From Paraburkholderia podalyriae (GTDB lineage Bacteria; Pseudomonadota; Gammaproteobacteria; Burkholderiales; Burkholderiaceae), in the NCBI RefSeq assembly GCF_014397785.1, contig NZ_VZQQ01000001.1, positions 186,001 to 250,000 of the forward strand: DNA of 64,000 bases. The letters are read 5' to 3'. The translations under genes and the position numbers were made by a program. A model generated the notes under the pieces. The model was not told the origin of the DNA. It did no database searches and saw nothing but the letters and a program-made list of their open reading frames with translations. Of this stretch, positions 58,794-64,000 are shown in pieces; positions within the stretch are counted from its first letter, which is position 1; each line of letters begins with the position of its first letter.

Positions 58794-59767
58794 CCGGCTT
58801 CGACTATTTCGAAGTTAGCCGCTGCGCCCGGCACGTGAGCGCCGTCCGCCCGGTAAACCACGTTAACCGCCGCGCCGGTTTATCCACCGCAACTTGTGGA
58901 TAACCGCCCAGTTAACCGGCGCAAGTCGTGTGGAACCGTTGTGGACGTAAACGGGGTAACTGGAATGTCTCGAAAAAGTGCGAAAAGTTGCTCGCGTATA
59001 CCGGCCGCCACCGCACACGCTGTGCGTCCGGTTATGCGGTCCGCAAATGGATGATTTGTTTCGGTAAACGTCGGTTATCCACAGAAACCGAGGCACCTTG
59101 TTAACTGTTACTACGTATACATACAGTAAACCAGTAAACAGCAAAGCCGAGGGCTAACGCCCCGCCTATCGCGTTAAGTAAATTCAGTTCGAGTTCGCGT
59201 AAACGGATCTCTCGATACGCCGGCGCTAACGGGAAGAACGCCGGAAAGCAGACGAAACCGCACATCGAAATCACACACAGGCGGTCGCCCTAGCGGTCGG
59301 ATTCACCGTTCGCGACGTCGTCGAAACTGAAGTGATGACCCCAAAAAAGGTCGCTTTTTCCGTTCGCCCTAGAAATAACGTACTTTTTTACCGTTTTGCC
59401 TGCGAGTTAACGTCTTTTCCGTCAACGCGGAACAAGCTATGGCACAATCCCCGTTCTTTTCCGCGTCGTGCCACCGCATCTGGCGGCACGCGCAGCAATG
59501 GAACGGTGCCGGTCAATCGGAATCTGATTCGAAGTCGACAGCGTTCCTTCACCGTGCCTGTTGCTACAGCCGCATCCCGTGAATGTGCCGGACTCCGTGC
59601 GGTTTTTTGCTGCCGCGGCGCATTCCGATCATCCGATCATTGAAACCTCGCAACGCTGACTTCGCGAAGCGCTTGCGACAACGAGCGCTCCCGGTTCGCT
59701 CGTGCCACGGCGTGCGTGTGCGCCGGTTCGTGTCGTCTGCCGTTGCTGCCAAGGAGAACCCATTACG
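58794..59767. other. Long intergenic region rich in DnaA boxes and GTTAAC words, candidate replication element
   Basis: At 974 bp this is the longest gene-free stretch of the window. It has perfect DnaA boxes at 58895-58903 (TGTGGATAA) and 59075-59083 (TTATCCACA), a near-match TTATCCACC at 58880-58888, and many GTTAAC / GTAAAC words. Copy B of the 49-bp module is at 59072-59120. T/A-runs are concentrated at about 59340-59410. I see no gene. It could be an origin, a DnaA-titration site or a regulatory locus. Confidence 0.6.
59072..59120 (-). other. DnaA-box module, copy B (inverted)
   Basis: Read on the minus strand it gives GTATACGTAGTAA, C, AGTTAACAAG, 12 bp and CTGTGGATAACCG. This is the same words and the same 12-bp spacing as copy A at 4615-4663, with only the variable base and the spacer differing. 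Confidence 0.75.
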
Positions 59768-60973
59768 ATGAATTCGGCGTTTTCGTTTCTGCCAGCGTGG
59801 CCGCTTTCACCCGACGCCATTTTCTGGGCGGGTCTTGCATTGCTTGCCGCCGGTCTGTGCGGCGAGCTTTGCTATCGCGCGTGGCGTTTGCCGCGCATTT
59901 CCGGCTATGCGGTGATCGGACTCGTGGCCGGCGCGGCAGGGTTTGGCGTGATCGATGCCGATTCCGCGAGCGCCGCCCGGCCGCTGCTCGACGTCGCGCT
60001 CGGCCTGTTGCTGTTCGAACTCGGCAGCCGGCTCGATCTGCGCTGGATCCGACGTAATCCGTGGCTAATCCTATCGAGCGTCGCCGAAGCCACGCTGACT
60101 TTCGTGCTGGTGCTGCCCGTGTTGTTGTTTTTGCACGTGCCGCTGATGGTCGCGACCGTACTCGCCGCGATTGCGATGGCGACATCGCCCGCGATGGTGA
60201 TCCAGCTCAAAACCGAACTGCGCGCCGAAGGCCAGGTCACGCAGCGTCTTCTGACCTTGACCGCGCTGAACAGCATGTACGCGGTCGTGATCGAAAAGCT
60301 CGTGTCGAGCTGGCTACATCAGGAGTTTTACGGCAACGTGTTCGCGACGATCGTGCAGCCGTTGTACCTGCTGGTCGGCTCGCTCGTGCTCGCGTATCTG
60401 CTCGCGCGCACCTGCACATTCTTCTATCGGCGCCTGAACATGCACGACGAGCATTCGTTCGTGGCACTGTTCGGTCTGGTGCTGCTTGCGATCGCGATCG
60501 CGCATCTGTTCAAGCTGTCGACGATTCTCGCGCTACTCGCCGCGGGCATCATCGTGAAGAATCACGAAGCGCGTCCGCAGCTGTGGCCGCAGCATTTCGG
60601 CACCGCGGGCTGGCTGCTGACGGTGATCCTGTTCGTGCTGACGCTGACGTCGTTCGAGTGGAAGCACATCGCGTTGGGCGGAGTCGCGGCGCTGGGTCTG
60701 ATCGTTGCTCGCCTCGTCGCGAAGCTGGTCGGGGTGCTTGCATTCGCGAAGCCGAGCGGTCTGAACTGGAAGCAGGGCGTCGCGCTCGGCCTGTCGTTGT
60801 CGCCGATGTCCGCGCTCGCGTACCTGCTCGTCGACGACACGTACAACCTGTATCCGAATTTCGATCCGCAACTGCGCGCGATCGTCATGTGTTCGATTTT
60901 CGCGCTGCAGATTCTCGGGCCGTGGCTCGTTTATCGCAGCCTCGCGCTCGTCGCCGAGCGGCGCGAGGCGTAA
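59768..60973 (+). CDS. Kef-type cation:proton antiporter, membrane domain only
   Basis: The 401-residue product has about 11 hydrophobic helices of the CPA2 family (PRISGYAVIGLVAGAAGFGVI, LDVALGLLLFELGSRLDL, VLAAIAMATSPAMVIQLK). It ends soon after the last helix, so the TrkA-N nucleotide-binding domain of KefB/C is absent. It would exchange K+ or Na+ for H+. AAGGAGAA precedes the ATG at 59768. Confidence 0.9.
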   Translation: MNSAFSFLPAWPLSPDAIFWAGLALLAAGLCGELCYRAWRLPRISGYAVIGLVAGAAGFGVIDADSASAARPLLDVALGLLLFELGSRLDLRWIRRNPWLILSSVAEATLTFVLVLPVLLFLHVPLMVATVLAAIAMATSPAMVIQLKTELRAEGQVTQRLLTLTALNSMYAVVIEKLVSSWLHQEFYGNVFATIVQPLYLLVGSLVLAYLLARTCTFFYRRLNMHDEHSFVALFGLVLLAIAIAHLFKLSTILALLAAGIIVKNHEARPQLWPQHFGTAGWLLTVILFVLTLTSFEWKHIALGGVAALGLIVARLVAKLVGVLAFAKPSGLNWKQGVALGLSLSPMSALAYLLVDDTYNLYPNFDPQLRAIVMCSIFALQILGPWLVYRSLALVAERREA

Positions 60974-61060
60974 GCGCGGAACGCGCGTTGGCTGCGACGC
61001 GCGTTTTGCGAACCGTCTTTTCAATACCTTCGCCTCAAACGACCTGACTCAGGGGACGCC

Positions 61061-62176
61061 ATGTCACTCGAACCCTTCATCGATTCGAAACCGTTCACGT
61101 TCGGTATCGAGCTCGAAATGCAGATCGTCAATACGCACGACTATGATCTGACCAAAGCCGGCACGGATTTGCTGCGCCTCATCAAGGACGAAAAGATCCC
61201 GGGCAACATCACGCCGGAAATCACCGAAAGCATGATCGAGCTGTCGACCGGCATCTGCACGTCGCACGAACAGGCGGTCGCCGATCTGCGCAAGATTCGT
61301 GACACGCTGGTGTCCGCAGCCGATCACCTGAACGTCGGCCTGTGCGGCGGCGGCACCCATGCTTTCCAGCAATGGAGCGAGCGGCAGATCGTCGATACGC
61401 CGCGCTTTCAGTATCTTTCCGAGCTGTACGGCTATCTCGCGAAGCAGTTCACCGTGTTCGGCCAGCACGTGCACATTGGTTGCCCGAATCCGAACAGCGC
61501 GCTCTATCTGCTGCATTCGATGTCGCGCTTCATTCCGCATTTCATTGCGCTGTCCGCGTCGTCGCCTTTCGTACAGGGCGTCGATACCGGATTCCATTCG
61601 GCACGACTGAATTCCGTGTTCGCGTTTCCGCTGTCGGGCCGCGCGCCGTTCGTGCTGACGTGGGACAGCTTCGAGGAGTACTTCTCGAAGATGGTCCACA
61701 CGGGCGTGGTCAACAGCATGAAGGATTTCTACTGGGATATCCGCCCGAAGCCGGGGTTCGGCACGATCGAGGTCCGTGTGATGGATACGCCGTTTTCGGT
61801 GGATCGCGCCGCGGCGATCGCCTGCTACATCCAGACGCTGGCGCGTCATCTGCTGCTCGACAAGCCGATCATGCCGAAGGAAGACGACTATCTGGTCTAC
61901 ACGTTCAACCGTTTCGAAGCCTGCCGCTTCGGGCTCGGCGGCACCTGCATCAATCCGCAAACCGGTGAGCGCAAGACGATTTCCGAAGATATTCTCGAAA
62001 CGCTCGAACAGATCGGACCGCATGCGAAAGCACTCGGTTCGGTCAACGCGCTGGCCGAAGTCGGCGCGATCGCGCGCGGCCAGGTCAATGACGCGACGTG
62101 GCTGCGCAGCGTGTTTGCGCAGGAAAAGTCCTTGCATGAAGCGGTACGCCAGCAGTGTCTGCAGTGGCGTGCCTAG
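61061..62176 (+). CDS. YbdK-type carboxylate-amine ligase (glutamate-cysteine ligase 2 superfamily)
   Basis: The 371-residue product has the GCS2 fold: [13 protein letters not shown] at the N-terminus, [17 protein letters not shown], and [20 protein letters not shown]. Family members have weak gamma-glutamylcysteine ligase activity and unclear substrates; the true gshA lies at 34426. It is followed by a terminator. The start at 61061 follows AGGGGAC. Confidence 0.93.
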   Translation: MSLEPFIDSKPFTFGIELEMQIVNTHDYDLTKAGTDLLRLIKDEKIPGNITPEITESMIELSTGICTSHEQAVADLRKIRDTLVSAADHLNVGLCGGGTHAFQQWSERQIVDTPRFQYLSELYGYLAKQFTVFGQHVHIGCPNPNSALYLLHSMSRFIPHFIALSASSPFVQGVDTGFHSARLNSVFAFPLSGRAPFVLTWDSFEEYFSKMVHTGVVNSMKDFYWDIRPKPGFGTIEVRVMDTPFSVDRAAAIACYIQTLARHLLLDKPIMPKEDDYLVYTFNRFEACRFGLGGTCINPQTGERKTISEDILETLEQIGPHAKALGSVNALAEVGAIARGQVNDATWLRSVFAQEKSLHEAVRQQCLQWRA

Positions 62177-62233
62177 TCGCAAAGGCACCATAAAACCCGT
62201 TCGCGTGCGCTGCGCACGCGACCTTCCGACGAA

Positions 62234-62257
62234 ACCCGCCGCGTGCGGGTATTTTTT
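62234..62257 (+). terminator. Terminator of the YbdK-type gene
   Basis: ACCCGC / GCGGGT (62234-62239 and 62245-62250) is followed by ATTTTTT. Confidence 0.75.
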
Positions 62258-62326
62258 CGTAAGAAAATTTTTATGATTTTTCGCGCGCGCAACCCTTCAG
62301 GTTTCTCGAAAGTTTACGTATACCAG

Positions 62327-62368
62327 CGTAGTAGTCGTAAGCTGGCATTGCTAATGGCTGTGGACAAC
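62327..62368 (+). other. DnaA-box module, diverged copy C
   Basis: CGTAGTA (62327-62333) is followed 24 bp later by CTGTGGACAAC (62358-62368). In copies A and B the same 24-bp distance separates CGTAGTA from CTGTGGATAAC. The middle AGTTAACAAG word is not conserved here. GTATACC lies just upstream. Confidence 0.5.
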
Positions 62369-62525
62369 TGAATAATTTCTTGCAAAGTCAATGCGCTGGG
62401 GAAATGATAACTGGCTCGCAAACAGGCCCCGGCCATGCGCGGCAAGCACAACCGAGGAAACGTTCAACACGCTGCAAGTGCTTGTTGCAAAACGGTACAC
62501 AGGCTGTGCAAACGTTTTCCCCTGC

Positions 62526-62534
62526 TTATCCACA
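62526..62534 (+). promoter_or_regulatory. Perfect DnaA box
   Basis: TTATCCACA lies about 190 bp upstream of the marR-like gene, in the same gap as module copy C. Confidence 0.6.
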
Positions 62535-62726
62535 GCTCGCGTCGGATCGGTTAGCTGTACGATTTGCCGCTCTCGCATAGAATGTCGTTTTCGCCGCCTT
62601 CAGCCACCACAGCGGTATATTTTTGAGATAGTACAAACGGCTTCATCCGCGGTTAGACGAAGCTACCCCACACACGCAACGGGCGTATCCCGGCAGTCAG
62701 CCGCCGGCATCGCACCAAAGCAGTAA

Positions 62727-63383
62727 ATGAACGAATCGAAGATTATGAGCGAAGGCGTATACGGAGAACAGGCAACCGGGCGAGTGACTCACAGCCTCTT
62801 GCGATTGAGCACGGCGATGCGAAGCCAGGCTTGGGAATGGGCGGAAGGCGCGGGCCTTACGCCGACCCAGGGTGAAATCCTCGTGCTGTTGATGCAACGC
62901 AAGGGGCCGATGCGGCTCGGCGAAATCGCGCGTGAAACGGCGCTGACCGCCGCGACCACCAGCGATGCGGTCAGCACGCTCGAGACCAAGGGCCTCGTCG
63001 AAAAGCGTCGCGCACTCGACGACGGTCGTGCGCTCGCGGTACGCCTGACCGCGCGTGGCCGCACCGCTGCCAAACGCGCCGTGCAATGGCCGGACTTCCT
63101 GTCGAAGGCGGTCGGCACCCTTCGCGACGACGAACAGGCAGTGTTCTATCGCACGCTGCTCAAGACCATTTACCAGCTCGAAGCGCAAAACACGATCCCG
63201 TCGCATCGCATGTGCCTGAACTGCACGCATTTCCAGCCGAGCAAAAATCCGAAGAAGACGCCGCATCACTGCGCGCTGCTTGACCTGAACATGGCGGACA
63301 CCGATCTGCGTCTCGATTGCTCCGTGCACGAAACCGCGGATGTCGCCACCCAGAAGAAGACCTGGAAGATCTTCGTCCAGTAA
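62727..63383 (+). CDS. MarR-family regulator with C-terminal four-cysteine motif
   Basis: The 218-residue product has a MarR winged helix (LTPTQGEILVLLMQRKGPMRLGEIARETALTAATTSDAVSTLETKGLVEKRRALDDGR). An extra 60-residue tail has C-x2-C-x15-C-x15-C (about Cys163, 166, 182, 198), with His-His next to the third. The spacing suggests a bound metal ion or iron-sulfur cluster, making it a candidate redox or metal sensor. Ordinary MarR proteins (about 140-160 aa) end before this tail. ATG 62745 is an alternative start. It stands alone upstream of a glutamine amidotransferase gene. Confidence 0.9.
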   Translation: MNESKIMSEGVYGEQATGRVTHSLLRLSTAMRSQAWEWAEGAGLTPTQGEILVLLMQRKGPMRLGEIARETALTAATTSDAVSTLETKGLVEKRRALDDGRALAVRLTARGRTAAKRAVQWPDFLSKAVGTLRDDEQAVFYRTLLKTIYQLEAQNTIPSHRMCLNCTHFQPSKNPKKTPHHCALLDLNMADTDLRLDCSVHETADVATQKKTWKIFVQ

Positions 63384-63527
63384 CGCGGCGTCTTCCGGGG
63401 CAATCCGCTAACATGGCCTGGCCGGCTTAGGCGGGCGGTATGTGCCGCCTGCTTGCCGGCGGGTGCCGTGCAGCGGGTAGAGTCGTTGGCGGCGCGTCGT
63501 TAGTTAACCTGAAGATAGGGCAGGCCG

Positions 63528-64000
63528 ATGAATCGGGAAGTACTCGCCATCCGCCATGTGCACTTCGAGGATCTGGGCAGTCTCGAGCTCGTGCTCGGCG
63601 AGCGCGGGCGTCCGGTCCGTTATCTCGATGTGGGCATCGCCCGTATCGAGGCACCTGATCCGGTTGGCGCGTCGCTGATGGTCGTGCTCGGCGGCCCCAT
63701 CAGCGCCACCGACGACGCGCTGTACCCCACGCTCACGCCGCTGCTGTCGTTGATCGAAAAACGCATCGCGGCCGGCTTGCCGACGCTCGGCATCTGCCTT
63801 GGCGCACAGCTGATCGCGCGAGCGCTCGGCGCGCGCGTCTATTCCGCGGCTCAGGCCGAACTCGGCTGGACGCCGCTCACGCTGACCGATGCCGGCCGCG
63901 CCTCGCCGCTGCGTCATCTCGATGTCGCTCATACGTCGATGCTGCATTGGCACGGTGATACCTTCGATTTGCCCGCCAACGCGACCCGTCTTGCGTCAAC
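63528..64000 (+). CDS. Class I glutamine amidotransferase, 3' end outside window
   Basis: The frame opens at ATG 63528 and runs off the right edge (157 residues visible). The nucleophile-elbow motif TLGICLGAQLIARALGARVYSA carries the catalytic Cys, and MVVLGGPISATDD precedes it. Proteins of this type resemble the GuaA glutaminase domain and often act on small metabolites. The catalytic His and Glu would lie beyond the window. Confidence 0.9.
   Translation, partial: MNREVLAIRHVHFEDLGSLELVLGERGRPVRYLDVGIARIEAPDPVGASLMVVLGGPISATDDALYPTLTPLLSLIEKRIAAGLPTLGICLGAQLIARALGARVYSAAQAELGWTPLTLTDAGRASPLRHLDVAHTSMLHWHGDTFDLPANATRLAS

Larger units (their letters stand above)
62177..62726. other. Intergenic region with terminator, diverged DnaA-box module and a perfect DnaA box
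   Basis: These 550 bp contain the ybdK-type gene terminator (62234-62257), module copy C (62327-62368), a perfect DnaA box TTATCCACA at 62526-62534 and the marR promoter. No gene is seen. Confidence 0.55.

Overview
The window reads as a piece of the main chromosome of a high-GC beta-proteobacterium of the Burkholderiaceae, most likely Paraburkholderia or Burkholderia. The reasons are the head-to-head dnaA / rpmH locus with dnaN and gyrB, the gspDEF / gspC / gspG-N arrangement of the type II secretion locus, the araFGH-type sugar operon with a LysR partner and an aldehyde dehydrogenase, and overall codon use. The genus is an inference from gene content; no database was searched. No tRNA, rRNA, CRISPR array or insertion sequence is visible.

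Layout. 0-4.6 kb: end of a Zn/Cd/Pb P-type ATPase, eutBC (ethanolamine ammonia-lyase) and an AraC/GyrI-like regulator. 4.6-6.3 kb: an intergenic DnaA-box module and a decayed chemoreceptor gene. 6.4-12.4 kb: gyrB, dnaN and dnaA on the minus strand. 12.5-17.6 kb: rpmH, rnpA, yidD, yidC, a small HTH regulator (minus strand) and mnmE. 17.7-19.1 kb: a catalytically degenerate tyrosine integrase between short direct repeats. 19.2-23.8 kb: small envelope proteins, an SDR enzyme with a divergent GlxA-type regulator, and a HIT protein. 24-30.5 kb: arabinose-type ABC transporter (permease, ATPase, binding protein), aldehyde dehydrogenase and LysR regulator. 30.5-36.8 kb: YaeQ, a VOC protein, a predicted small RNA, Ada and AlkA (alkylation repair), gshA and a lipoprotein. 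36.8-41.7 kb: MarR, an EmrB-type exporter and a NodT-type outer-membrane channel. 41.7-53.6 kb: a complete set of gspC-N genes. 54-64 kb: lytic transglycosylase, a CobW/ZigA-type metallochaperone GTPase, HU, mnmC, a Kef-type antiporter, a YbdK-type carboxylate-amine ligase, a MarR protein with a C-terminal cysteine cluster, and the start of a glutamine amidotransferase.

How the parts work together: dnaA-dnaN-gyrB and rpmH-rnpA-yidD-yidC-mnmE are the classical divergent replication / ribosome / membrane-insertion cluster. ada and alkA overlap by 4 bp and form an alkylation-damage operon. The gsp genes build one secretion machine, with gspC on the opposite strand. The sugar transporter, dehydrogenase and LysR gene look like one sugar-acid utilisation locus.

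Points most worth a second look: (1) a DnaA-box module with fixed internal spacing, found in three intergenic regions (4.6, 59.1 and, diverged, 62.3 kb); (2) a candidate 65-nt small RNA with two anti-Shine-Dalgarno repeats at 31.8 kb; (3) an aldehyde dehydrogenase whose catalytic Cys is Ser; (4) an integrase with no tyrosine after its HxxR box; (5) a MarR protein with a C-x2-C-x15-C-x15-C tail.
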